Shown in pieces: positions 23,726 to 35,892 of a DNA stretch of 64,000 nt. A model generated the notes under the pieces. It did no database searches. It had not been told where the DNA came from and saw only the letters and a program-made list of their open reading frames with translations. A program made the translations under genes and the position numbers. The stretch comes from Ilex aquifolium (Eukaryota > Streptophyta > Magnoliopsida > Aquifoliales > Aquifoliaceae). The stretch is taken from positions 24,012,744-24,076,743 of the forward strand of contig OX637393.1 in the NCBI GenBank assembly GCA_951799425.1, written 5' to 3'. Position 1 is the stretch's first letter. Each line of letters opens with the position of its first letter.

Positions 23726-25914
23726 AAGCAAGCGTACAAATTTGAAAGGCGATTCGGATCAACGACGGATGAGTCTTTTGATTTTCATCGCAAGCCTAGG
23801 TACGTTTTTCCGTTGTGAATAATTTCTTTTATTTTACATTTTCTATAGAATTTTTTATTTTGATTTTTCTATTTAATTTAATAAGGTGTTAAATACTCTC
23901 TTATGGAGTATATTTGTGGGATTTGTTCTAAGTATGTGCATATTACTGAAGATTGTCCAAGAATTCCAATTGGTCGACATTTTTGTCGGATTAGTTTAAT
24001 GCTATTCTAGATTTCCAACAACCTTACTCCGACCATGATTATGAACCTTGTTATCATAATTATGGTTAGTGCGACGAATATTATACACCAGATAATCCTA
24101 CATAACTGTCTGAACCATTTTATTCTTCATCAGATTATCATCTTGAGAACACTCTTCATGAATTCATGCAAACCCAAAAGACTTTTAATGCTCAGACTAA
24201 CCAATATCTGCAAGATATTAAAGATAGTCTCAATGAATTGACTGTGGCCTTAGATCTACTCCTATCTAATCTAACCCCTGCTAATCTAACATCTAACCTA
24301 ACTTTTGACCTAACTAGAGAAGACAATACATTGAGAATAATTCCATTCCTACTACTGATAATGTTGAGAATATTAATTTTCCTATCAGTCAACAAGCTCA
24401 AGAGCCTAAAAATGCTTCATTATCAAGAGGTAGCAATGAGATAGACGAGATGAAAGTTGATTTTAAAGTTGTACTTGAACAAAAATCATCTCAAGCCTTA
24501 TTTTTGGACTTGCCTAAATCTATATATGTTTTATTTTTATTAAATTCTTTAAAAGTGTTCTGGAATGATGAATGGGTAGATAGAATGAGAATTGTAGTGG
24601 AGCACCAAAATTTTAAATTTTCAAAATTTAAAAATAGAAAATATATATCCGAGTTAAAACCGGATTGATAGTTGATTTTTTTTTTCCTTTTCTTGTACAT
24701 AGTGGTTAGATTTATTTGATTTGATTTTTATTTGATTTATTTTTCATTTTTCTAAATTTTCACACACCTTTTTACTTTGTATCCATTATTATTTGGAGTT
24801 TCATGTTAATATATTTCATTAACCATAGTGTTGGGTCTAAGTTGGGGGGGGGGGGGGGTGTGAGCATATCTTTGAGTTTTTATTTTTATTTTTTTATGTT
24901 TATTTTCTAAGAATTTTTTTATTAGTTGTTATGCTTATTTCTTTTTGTATAGTTTATTATTTTTATTTTCTCATTACATTCCTATGTTTTGCATTGAGGA
25001 CAATGAATGATTTAAGTTAAGGCGTAAGGGTTACACCACTATTTACAACCACCACGTACATACTTTTAATAAAAAAAAATTTTAAAAAAAACATCCGATT
25101 TGGACTGTATTATTGTCTCTTAATTGGGATGAGATTTTGGATTATTCAACTTGAATCTTGAGTTATTTGAGTATTAGCACTCTGTAGGAGTTTATTCTAT
25201 GTTTGAGTATCATGTTCCTATTTTCATTCGAAACAAAATTTTATATACACCATGATCGTGTTATTTTTGTGATTTATTGAATGAGATGCACATCTTAAAA
25301 AACTTGATATTTATATTAAAGATGAATGTATAACCTATGTGAGTTTTGTGTCATTCTTTATTGGAGGGTTACAATTCATTTACTCAAAAAACTATTCTTT
25401 TAATTTCAACCTCTTTCAATAATCTCATTATTTTTGTTTTGGTCAGAGTATGTGACGTAGTTAGTTGATTATACCTCAATGCTAGAAGTACCTTGCCATT
25501 TATTTCTAAGAGATGATTTTAGACCATCTTTGAATTAAATTGAGCCTTAAGCATATTTCTTTGTTCTCATTATCCTTAGAAGTCGTGTTTGATCCAAAAG
25601 AAAAAAAATGAAATATGGTTTCTTTGCCACAAACAATAACCAAGCTAATTATAAAAGATTTATACCTTACCTTGGTTATCCTAGGAATTGTTATGTACTT
25701 GTCATGATTTAAAGAGAGAAAAAATAAGAAGAAAATTGTGTTGAATTGTGAAAACTATTGGAAAAGTCAAAGGCAATAAAGAGGAAGAGGAAAAGAAAAA
25801 AGATGAAGTATCTTTGAAAAAAAGTGTTGGAAAGGGAAAGATAGCAAGAAATACATGTCTTGAGCTATTATTTCCAAAGAAAGAGATTTGGGTGGAAAAA
25901 TTGTATTTTTGAGA
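23726..25914 (+). mobile_element. Tat-like element D, internal remnant
   Basis: A short gag-like stretch (FMQTQKTFNAQTNQYLQDIKDSL-like, around 24160-24240), then AT-rich spacer. A purine/G tract lies near 24835-24860, the CATTGAGGACAATG motif common in Athila/Tat 3' regions at 24992-25005, and the conserved spacer block with hairpin at 25460-25690. No pol domains, so either a non-autonomous or a strongly reduced copy. Cut at 25915 by a family A element. Confidence 0.6.
25636..25679 (+). other. Conserved hairpin in Tat-like spacer, copy 2
   Basis: ATAACCAAG (25636-25644) pairs with CTTGGTTAT (25671-25679), loop of 26, with the same surrounding phrases as the copies at 3419 and 63067. Confidence 0.45.
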
Positions 25915-27096
25915 TGTGACGCCCCTAAAACCGGGGGGGTCCTTTATTAACCATTGATCACCCATCAACCCGCGAAAATACCCATGATTGTCGCAGAACC
26001 CGACATCACTTTAATAGCATCCCCTTAACCGGGATCACAAAACCCAAAATTTGGGTAGAGTCTCCCTTGTACCGGAACTCCCAATGCATAACCTGTGTAC
26101 ACGGCGTTCACGTGACCCATCTGAGGTCCAATATACAACAATTTATCCTCATTTAATGTTCATTTATATCATTGGAACAAAAGGGCTCAAGGCCCGGAAG
26201 CGTAGGAAGTCATTCTTAAAATTTCAGATTTTTGGAAAACCTTCCGGAAGGTTTTTGGTCGACCTTCCAAAAGGTTTTCATCGACCTCCCGGAAGGTTTT
26301 GCCTGTTTTCCTAGGATTCCTTCCTCTTTCAATTCAAATCCATTCCAAATCAATCCAACACATGTATAATGAAAATTTTCATATAAAACATGGTTCATAC
26401 AAGTTCTATTACATCATATCCATACAATTACATGTTCAAAACAAATTTGCATGAAGTTTTACAAAAATAAGATTGAAAAGCCACATGTCGGCTTTTCTTC
26501 AACCATGGGGGCCCGATTGAGAGTCGTTCGTCAGCATATATCCCGCACCTGAAATGTTGTCCCATAAAGGGTGAGCCACACTCAATAGGGTATCTCCTAA
26601 ATAGGCTACTCCCCAACCTAAGTTCATATGAAATGTTCACATGCAACATTCAACAAGCAACAACCATCCCAAACAAGAATATACAATTCAATGTTGGAAT
26701 TCTACCATGTCATGCCATGAAATGAGATGAGACTCACTCATGCACTTTAACCCGAGCCCTCTCTGGCTCCCACAACACAATGCATATGCCATGTGTATAA
26801 AACTGGGCATTCCAAGCCCCCGCCAGTGATGTTGCACATCCAATGACATTTAAAACTCTCCGGGTCTTTCTTGGGGTGGGGTATTTATGGGCTTACACTA
26901 AGGGTTACCAAACCCACACGGAATTCATAGGCTTACACCAAGGGTTCCGGATACACCCACACACTTTATGGACTAAACCAAGGGAGTGCATATCCCAAGT
27001 AACCGGGTCTTGCACCTGAGGGATCGTCTAGCCCTTCTTGCTAACCCTGACCCAATTTTCAAAGCAAACCATGCGACTCATTCGAACCATCGGCCC
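25915..27096 (-). repeat. A-2 3' LTR, outer piece
   Basis: Plus-strand start TGTGACGCCCC, equivalent to the family A LTR end. It continues beyond the nested element at 38392-39035. TTCCGGAA palindrome array at 26236-26301. Confidence 0.85.
26236..26301. repeat. Palindrome array in family A LTR, word TTCCGGAA
   Basis: Three units, 22-23 bp apart, joined by linkers ending in TCGACC. The flanks after it (CCTGTTTTCCTA… CAATCCAACACATGTATAATG) are those of the arrays at 43765 and 49816. The word and CATCGACC linker match the array in the Tat-like LTR at 13905. Confidence 0.85.
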
Positions 27097-29483
27097 TGTA
27101 AAACCCGGGTAAATTTGAACTTTTTCTGAAAAAGGGCAAAATGGTAATTTGTCACTATGCGAGATAGTTAGATTTTTCACGTTTTACGAGACGACAGTGT
27201 GTCGAATGACCTCACAAGGGTCCCCAAAAAAGGAAATTATAAAATTTCCTTATAATTGAATTAAAATTCAAATAAAATTAATTTGAACTTAAACCGAGAT
27301 GAAATTAATCGTTTTGGGGCGAAAACGGACCCGGACAAGGGGGCGTGTGGTGCGACGTGGACCAAGTGTTAAGGGTTATAAATATGAGCAAATATATGAT
27401 TTTGGAGCAGAATACTCCCCATTTCTCTGCTGGTTCACGTTGGAAGAGGGAAGAGAGGAGAAAAGTGAGAAATCCAATTTTTCTCCCTTCGATTCACGGA
27501 GTTCCGTCTCTCGAATCAACTCAAACCAAGAATCAAAGTTGATCTCCTCGACGAGAGCTACACAACCATACCAAGAACAAAGGATTTCACCAAAGATCCA
27601 AGAGGAGACTTTGGGAAAATCAAGAGTTTTGGGGCTTGGGAGGTGTTCTTGAAGTTCTCCACACTTCATCTCACGCTCCAAGAGGGAGGGTTCCCTCCTA
27701 CTTTGGTTTACTTCTAACCTATGGTTCTATATGAAATGGGTAGGTATATGGAACTATACATGTCACTTGCCTCTTGTTATGGAAGTGAGGAATTGGGTAT
27801 AAAAAGTGGCTTAGACCAACTTCTAGCTTAAATTTGATATGTGGAAGCTATTGGTGTAAACTCTTGAAAATTGGGTTTATGTGGGCTGTTTTGTGTATTT
27901 TAAAACTTTCCTATTATAGTTGGTTTAAATGGAAATGGGTAGGTATATGGAACTATGTATTTCCCTTGCCTATGGTTATGAAGTAGGTGTAGAAATGATT
28001 TAATCAATTTCTAATTTGAAATTGATATGTGAAGTTTCATGTGAAAATTCTTGGAGATTGGTATTGTGTGGGCATGCTATGTGTTATATTGTGCCTTGTG
28101 AAAGAAATGAGTTATTACATAGGTTATGTGATAACATGATTGGTGCCTTGAAGGTATTTTGCTAAATGTCTATGTGAGAATTAAGCTTGTTATGGCATAA
28201 TTTATGTGTGACTTGCTTGAGAAAAAGGTAATTGATATATGTTGTTAATATATTAGCATCATGATGAATTGTGGTAATTATGTGCATTAGATATAAATTA
28301 CCGTGGCATATGTTGAAGTATGTGGTTAAATTGATCCATATGACATTCATTACATATGGGACTTGACATTGACATGCAATGGTTCATTACATTGCATTTG
28401 CACGGAGACATCACATTAGGTGGGTGTGTGTGCATGGTGTGATCAAACACCACACTTGGTGATTGATGGGTGGGCTCGGGAAAGTTGGGTTGAAAATCCA
28501 ACTGAGTCGCATGGTTGCATGAATATGGAGTCGGGGTTAGCAAGAAGGGCTAGAAAATCCCTCAGGTGAGAGACCCGGTGACTTGGATACGCACTCCAGT
28601 GGTATAAGAGTCCATAAAGTGTGTTGGTGTACGCGGAACCGTTGGTGGAAGTCCATGAATTCCATTTCGGTTGGGTGCCGTTGGTGTAAGTCCATAAACA
28701 CTCACCCCACGAAAGACCCGGAGATTTTAAAAGGATCATTGGATGAAATTCATTAATGACAGATTTTTTACACATTGGCATTGCATTGTGTTGCGGGAGT
28801 TGGTGAGGGCTCGGGTTAAAGTGCGTGAGTGAGTTTCATCTCATTTCATGGCATGACATGGTAAAAGAATTCCAACATTGAATTGCATGTTCTTGTTTAG
28901 AATGGTTGTTGATTGTTACATGTGCACATTCATATGCATCTATGGTGGGGAGTAGTCTCTGTAGGAGATACTCTATTGAGCGTTGCTCACCCTATACGGG
29001 AAAATATTTCAGGTACGAGATACACACAGGTGGACAGCTCTCATTTGGAGCTTCAAGGGTGAAGAGAGGCCGAATTGTGGCCTTAACCTTGGTTTTTGTA
29101 AAACTTTTGTTAAAACTATGTTTTGGGCATGTAATATATGTAAAAGAATTGTAATCGAACTTATATGGACTACTTTTAATATAACCTTGCATGTTTTTAT
29201 ATAAGTATGGATAAATGGACCCGGTGTGGTCAATGTTTATTCATAAATGGACCTGGTGCGGTCAATGTTGTGTATTGGACCTTGGATGGGTCACGTGATT
29301 GTATATTGCATAGGTTATATTTTGGGTAGAGCTTCCCGTACAAAGGAGACTCTGCCCGAATTTCGTTAAATTATGGACCCCGATAAATAGGGCATAATGG
29401 CTTGATGTCAAGTTACATGATATCCACGGGTATTCCGCGGGTTGACGGGTTGACAAAGTACCCCCGATTTTTGGGGCTTCACA
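27097..29483 (+). repeat. A-1 5' LTR
   Basis: TGTAAAACCCGGG…GGGGCTTCACA, 2,387 bp. TATA box TATAAATA at 27377-27384. No palindrome array. Confidence 0.95.
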
Positions 29484-29486
29484 GTT

Positions 29487-29499
29487 TGGTATCAGAGCC
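29487..29499 (+). other. Primer binding site, initiator tRNA-Met
   Basis: TGGTATCAGAGCC, three bases after the LTR end; the standard site for plant gypsy and copia elements. Confidence 0.95.
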
Positions 29500-29602
29500 T
29501 AGGTATACGATTTACCTAGGGCTTGATGGGGCTTGGGTCTAGACCATTGCATTCATTGTGCATTTCATGTTACGTGCTTTAAATGCTATATATTATGTGA
29601 AG

Positions 29603-30947
29603 TGTTGTCTAAATTTGGTATTGACAATTTACGTACAAGTATACACGATCAACAAGTAATAAAGTGATAAGTAGAGTATCGTTCCCACGGAGAATTATTG
29701 CTAATAACTTTCAAGTACTAACTTTATATCAATTCGATTTTATTTAAACAATAGGAATCAACTATGAATTCTCTAATTGAAAACTAAATCTAAACTTAAA
29801 AATCAAGGGTTGAATTTACCGGATCAAAGAATTTAAGATCACAACTTCCCCTAATGTTTCGTATAAATCTTTTCATTCTCCTTCCAGTTAATTGATCAAA
29901 TTAAGTTGTTAACTAATACTTCAAAATTATTTATCAAACCTCTTCCGATAGTAAGATAAGCATATCTATCCCAATTAAATTGCTATATTCCTATGCAAAA
30001 TAAGTTGGAATAGATTCACTAAGTTCAAACTCTCATAAAAGTTACACACGGCATATAGGTATATTCCTATCCTATACACAAAACCAGCAATTCAATCCTA
30101 AGAAGAATTAACCAAACACATGTCATCATATTCCGATCTAAACCTAGAATTCATCTCCCAATTTCATCTAGGTTATCAAATTGATTGTTGACCACACAAT
30201 CATATATTAAGTACAAAATATGACAAACAACTCATATATGATCAAGAAAACTAGAATCGAGAGTAGATCAATTTAACTAGACATTAGGTTCCGTTGCAAT
30301 CTTAATAAAAATTTAGTTCATAATGTAATTGAAAAACATCATTCTCAAATTAAACAACATCTCAAAAAATCAAGAAGTAAAAGTAAGAGAACGAATGAAA
30401 ACTTAGTTGCAATCTTCAACTCCTCTCTAGCCTTCAAGTCCGATTTTCTTCGTGTCAGTTTCTTCGATTATTGCCTTCCATTTTCTATCAATCATTGGTC
30501 TTCCTCTTCCTCTTTTCAGCCCCCAAAATCAGTATTTATATATTCCCCTCAAACTCTAGCACATAAGAGGCATTAGAGTCCAATTTCGGGTCAAAAACAA
30601 GTCGTAATTCGCGTCCAAAGCCACACACGCGCGCAGCTGCGCCAAAATCAGTGCAGGGGCATTGATTTACTGCCCTTGTGGCGTAGGGGTGCTGGTTTTG
30701 GCGCAGGGGCGCTGATCCCTTTTAAGCCTAGCATCTTCCCTTGTTGCTTAGCCATAAAAAATTCAACACTTAGGCTCCAAATTGACCTTGTTTCCTTCCA
30801 AATCATCTTGTTTCCTTCTAAATGATGATTCCTACAAAATAACATTAAAACACACAAAACAAATAAAAAGGAATATAAAATAATTGAAAACTTGCAATTT
30901 CATCAAACCGAAAGTACTCAATTCGTAGGTATAAAATCCACTCATCA
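29603..30947 (-). repeat. Tat-like solo LTR in the A-1 leader (GCAGCTGC array)
   Basis: Minus strand reads TGATGAGTGG…AGACAACA, the same start as Tat-like LTR 1 and D. Duplication TGAAG at 29598-29602 and 30948-30952. 1,345 bp. The minus-strand TATA box is at 30533-30540, and the 'GTGGGAACGATACTCTACTTATCAC' U5 phrase lies at about 29665-29690. The palindrome array at 30628-30720 is upstream of that TATA box. The pre-insertion sequence is confirmed by the A-2 leader near 43330. Confidence 0.9.
30628..30720. repeat. Palindrome array, word GCGCAGCTGCGC
   Basis: A perfect 12-bp palindrome at 30631-30642, followed by half-sites GGCGYAGGGGYGCTG in two copies. GC-rich inside an AT-rich LTR. Confidence 0.6.
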
Positions 30948-31175
30948 TGAAGTATATGCATGGTGAAATGTATATGGAAAAGAGACACTAAGGTTAGAGA
31001 ACATAACTTTGGGGGTTGGAAAAACAAATGAACGGGGTGGTTCAGGATGTAGATGTCTACTAGTTGGTGACACATGCTCTACTAGTGAGACAAGGAGAGA
31101 AATCTTAAAGTTTAAACTTGATCCCTATTTTGGGATACTATGTAAGTGTTTTATTGCTATTTGACATATGTGTAG

Positions 31176-32390
31176 ATGGCATATAAAGGAAGAGGACGTC
31201 GAGGCGGTGGGTGGAACAACCAACCACCACCAGCCTTTAACCAACAAGCCTTCGTGGAGGCTATTGGTGCTGCGGCCGCTACTATTGCACAGGCTAGTGC
31301 TACAGCTGCTACTATTGCATAGACTAGTGCAAATATGGGCCAAGGAGGCCCAAGTAACCTCCAGAAGTTCAAGGCACACCAGCCTCCGACCTTCATAGGA
31401 GGGGCGGATCCGATGGTGGCTGACCATTGGTTCCGGCAAGTTGACAAGATCTTAGGGGCTATGGAGATCACCTCCGATGCCACTAAGATAATGCTAGCTA
31501 TATTCCAGCTAGAGGGAGAATCCCAATTATGGTGGGATTGGGTAAAGGACTCCAAGAACTTGGAGGTGACGACATAGGGAGAGTTCCGAGAGCTCTTCAT
31601 GGGCAAATATTTTCCTGCGTCTATCCGGCAAGCTAAGGCTCAGGAGTTCCTTTATTTGAGGCAAGGAACTATGACAGTATTAGAATACGTGGCTAAGTTC
31701 ACGAAATTAGCCCGTTTCGCTGATGATTATGTGGCCACAGACATGCCAAGGTGAGGAAGTTTGAGGATGACTTGAAATTGTCCATCCGAGGTAAAATTGT
31801 GGGTCTCTACCTACAAGACTTGGACTCGATGGTCGAGGCATCTATGGCCATTGAGAAAGAGATATAAGATGCACGGAACATCCGGGAAGCGGGTGTTAAA
31901 GACAAGAAGAAAGAGGGCCAATCCTTTTCTTCTAGCTCGGGAAAGAGTCAGAAGACTTTCACTCCGCAATGACAGCCAGGACAGGGCCGTGGCTATCAAG
32001 GCCAAGGCCCAGGTCGATCCTCCCAAGGCGGGGGAAACATAAGGACAACATATCAGGCAGGTCAGATGACTTGTTTCCATTGTCACCAGCCGGGTCACAT
32101 GAAGCGGGATTGTCCTTAGAGGCAGGGATCCCAGAGTTGTGGGGCGTCTCAGACGCAGAACATCGGTGGGGCACTCACAGACTCACTTTATTCCTACCGA
32201 CCCCACCTTGGGCCAGGGAAGCCAGTACCAATTTCAGGGTGCTGCACAGGGCCCTACTACTTCACGTGCAGGGATCCCGCAATCAGGCCAGATGGGCCAG
32301 AGCATAGGTCGAGGTCGAGGCCAAGGTTCTCAAGCCGGGACTTCAGGGACCCAGGAGCGTGTCTACGCCATTATGCCTCAGACTGAGCCA
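31176..32390 (+). pseudogene. A-1 gag region
   Basis: Starts with a Gly/Arg-rich stretch and a Pro run (NQPPPAFNQQAF), then a Retrotrans_gag core (LEGESQLWWDW, FRELFMGKYFP, TVLEYVAKFTKLARFADDY) and a CCHC knuckle (CFHCHQPGHMKRDC at 32072-32113). Gag is the capsid/nucleocapsid precursor of the virus-like particle. Broken. Confidence 0.85.
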
Positions 32391-34310
32391 GCAGATCAGT
32401 CGGTTATCCAGGGTACATTTCTACTCTCTCGCTTATGGGCAAGGGTATTATTTGACTCTGGTGCATCTCATTCTTTTATTGCTGCATCATGTGCAAAAGA
32501 TTTGGGCTTAGAGGTTGAAACTTTGGAAGAGCAGTTGCATGTGAGTTCTCCCCTAAGAGCTAGGGTGAGCGTTGATCAAATATTTCGGGATTGTGAGCTA
32601 GAGATCTCGGGGATTCTACTCACCGTGGACCTTAGGGTCATGGACATGTCGGAGTTTGATGTCATCCTTGGGATGGACTGGTTGGCGGCACACCGAGTCG
32701 TCATTGATTATGATCGTAAGAGGGTCACTGCCTACACACCGAAGGGTGTTTGTTTCAAGTTCCAGGGGGAAAAGCATAACACTTTACCCCAAGTAGTGTA
32801 TGACTCCCGTTGGCACAGTTAATTGGTGGGTTGGCTAGCAAGCCTTACCCTAGAGGACGAGGCGAGACAGGAGTTGGGTTTACCTCGGGTGGTTTGTAAG
32901 TATGAGGATGTTTTTTCGGATGAACTACCGAGATTACCTCCACATAGGGATGTAGACTTCACCATTGAGTTACACCCCGGTACATCGCCCATTTCTATGA
33001 CTCCACATAGGATGGCACCTGCTGAGTTGCAAGAGCTCAAGGTCCAATTGCAAGAATTGATGGACAAGGGGTTCATTAGGCCGAGCAACTCACCTTGGGG
33101 CGTTCCGTTATTGTTTGCCAAGAAGAAAGATAAGACTCTTCGGCTATACATAGATTACCGGCAGTTGAATCGGATTACTATCAAGAATAGATATCCTTTG
33201 CCGAGGATTGATGATTTATTTGATCAACTGAGAGGGGCGCGGGTCTACTCCAAGATAGACCTACGCACAGGTTACCATCAGCTGAGGGTTAGGGAGGAAG
33301 ATATCCCTAAGATGGCGTTCAGAACACGGTATGGGCATTTTGAGTTCACCGTGATGTCCTTTGGATTGACGAATGCCCCCGCGGCATTCATGGATCTCAT
33401 GCATAGAGTGTTCCAACCCTACTTAGATCAATTCGTCGTAGTCTTTGTTGACGACATTTTGATCTACTCCAAGTCTGAGGAGGAGCATGAGGGTCACTTG
33501 AGGGTTGTTCTCCAGACCTTGAGAGACCACCAGTTGTACGCCAAGTTCAACAAGTGTGAATTTTGGCTTACGGAGGTAAAGATTTTGCGACACGTGGTAT
33601 CGGCTTCGGGGGTGTCGGTTGACCCGCAGAAGGTTGAGGCAGTTATGAGTTGGGAGAGGCCGAAGTCAGTCTTCGAGATACGCAGTTTCTTGGGATTGGT
33701 AGGGTACTACCGGAGGTTCATCGAGGACTTCTCCCGACTAGCCGCACCTATGAAGAGATTAACCCGGAAGGAGGTCAAGTTTGAGTGGAATGATTCGTGT
33801 GAGAAGGCATTTCTGGAGTTGAAGAGGAGGCTTACTTCAGCTCCTATTTTGATTGTTCCGGAGAGGGGATTGAGGTACACAATGTATTGTGATGCCTCCA
33901 AGGACGGACTTGGTTGTGTCTTGATGCAGTCCGGGAGAGTGGTAGCTTATGGTTCTCGGCAGTTAAAGAACCACGAGCAGAATTACCCTACACATGACAT
34001 GGAGTTGGCGGCCATAGTCTTTGCCTTGAAGGCTTGGCGCCACTATCTATATGGTGAGCAGTTCGAGGTGTTTTCAGACCACAAAATTCTGAAGTACATC
34101 TTTACACAGCAGGACCTCAACATGAGGCAATGCATATGGATGGAGTATCTAGAGGACTATGACTTCACTTTGCATTACCATCCCGGTAAGGCAAATGTGG
34201 TGGCTGATGCACTCAGCCGGAAGTCACGGAGAGTCTTGACTAGTGTGGCTTCCCGGGAGTGGCAGATACTCGAGACTGTGGGACATTTCGGGCTACACTA
34301 CATAAGTCAG
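32391..34310 (+). pseudogene. A-1 protease, reverse transcriptase, RNase H
   Basis: Aspartic protease with [10 protein letters not shown] (about 32450) and GMDWL. RT has [51 protein letters not shown] and the FVDDILIYS catalytic motif (near 33440). RNase H has [35 protein letters not shown] and [14 protein letters not shown] (about 33880-34220). These copy the RNA into DNA. The best-preserved part of the element, mostly in long open frames. Confidence 0.92.
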
Positions 34311-34319
34311 GCTTAGGGT

Positions 34320-35735
34320 ACTTTGGGGAGTTTGGTGGCTACGCCTTCCCTACTGAGCAGAGTGATCAAGTCCCAGGGGCAGGACACGAAGATGTTGTCC
34401 ATCAGGGACCGAGTACGGTTAGGTACAGGTGACGAGGGCTGGGCCATTCACACGGATGGTAGTCTTCGGTATAGGGGAAGGGTTGTGGTTCCCCATTCTG
34501 TGGATCTGAGAGAGGAGATCCTTAGAGAGTTCCATTGCTCCCGTTTTGCTGTGCATCCAGGTGGCACGAAGATGTACCATGATCTTCGTCACCAGTATTA
34601 TTGGAGCGGAATGAAGAAACACGTTGGGGATTTTGTTAGCCGATGTCTCACGTGTCAGCAGGTGAAGGCTGAACACCAGAGACCAGCAGGGTTACTCCAG
34701 CCTTTGGAGGTAGCGGAGTGGAAGTGGGAGCATGTCACGACGGATTTTGTCACTCACTTGCCACGAACATCGCGAGGGCATGATACGATATGGGTGATAA
34801 TGGACCGGCTTACGAAGTCGGCACACTTTTTGGCGATGCGGATGACCTTCACACTAGAGGAATTCTGCAGGTTATATATACGGGAGATTGTCCGGTTGCA
34901 TGGGGTGCCCGTATCTATAGTATTGGATCGGGATCCCAGGTTTACGGCTCATTTTTGGGAGAGTTTACAGCGAGCCATGGGGACACAGTTGATGATGAGC
35001 ACTATTTTTCATCCTCAGACAGACGGTCAGTCGGAGAGGACCATCCAGATTTTAGAGGACATGCTACGGGCATGCGTCCTAGATCCCAAGGGTAGTTGGG
35101 AAGAGCACTTACCCTTAGTGGAGTTCGCCTACAACAATAGTTATCAAGCGAGCATACAGATGGCACCCTATAAGGCACTATATGGGAGGCCATGTCGTTC
35201 TCCGGTTTGTTGGACGGAGGTAGGAGAGAGACCCTCTATGAGTCTGAAATTGGTTAGAGACACCTCGGAGAAGGTGGACTTGATATGGAAGCGTCTTCTC
35301 ACGGTTCAGAGCCGACAGAAGAGCTACGCCGACAGACGGCGGCGACCTCTGGAGTTTGAGGTAGGAGATCATGTCTTCTTGAAGGTGATGCCTAAAAAAG
35401 GAGTGGTCATGTTCGGCAAGCGGGGAAAGTTGTCGCCGCGGTATATCGAGCCCTTCGAAGTACTTGAGAGGGTTGGTACAGTTGCTTATCGGTTGGCGTT
35501 ACCGCCAAATCTATCAGGGGTTCATGCGGTGTTCCATGTCTCCATGCTCCGGAAATACACCCCAGATCCGACTCATGTGGTGGATTGGAGCGAGCTTGTT
35601 GTTGATGTGGATGAGACCTTCGATGAGGGACCGGTGCGTATCATGGATAGCCGGAATCAGGTTTTACGAGGCAAGACAGTGAGGCTAGTGAAGGTGTTGT
35701 GGCAGCACCGAGGAGTGGAGGAGGCAATATAGGAG
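34320..35735 (+). pseudogene. A-1 integrase with chromodomain-like tail
   Basis: HHCC domain ([18 protein letters not shown]…CLTCQQVK, 34530-34680), DDE core ([34 protein letters not shown], about 34740-35080), GPY/F-like part and a tail with FHVSMLRKYTPDPTHVVDW and VRLVKVLWQHRGVEEA, as in Tekay/Del chromoviruses, whose tail steers integration. Long open frame. Confidence 0.92.
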
Positions 35736-35873
35736 CGTGAGAACACAATATGTACCAGCTATCCTTTCTTATTCGAGGATGGAGGTACATTATTATAGTC
35801 ATCTAGTATTATATGACTGTTGCATATGCATGTGGTTGACTATGCATGTGTGTGTGAATTTTGGGGGCAAAAT

Positions 35874-35892
35874 TCTTTTAAGGGGGGAAAAA
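35874..35892 (+). other. A-1 polypurine tract
   Basis: TTTTAAGGGGGGAAAAA directly before the 3' LTR; it primes plus-strand DNA. The same motif, reversed, lies at 51986-52002 in element A-3. Confidence 0.9.
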
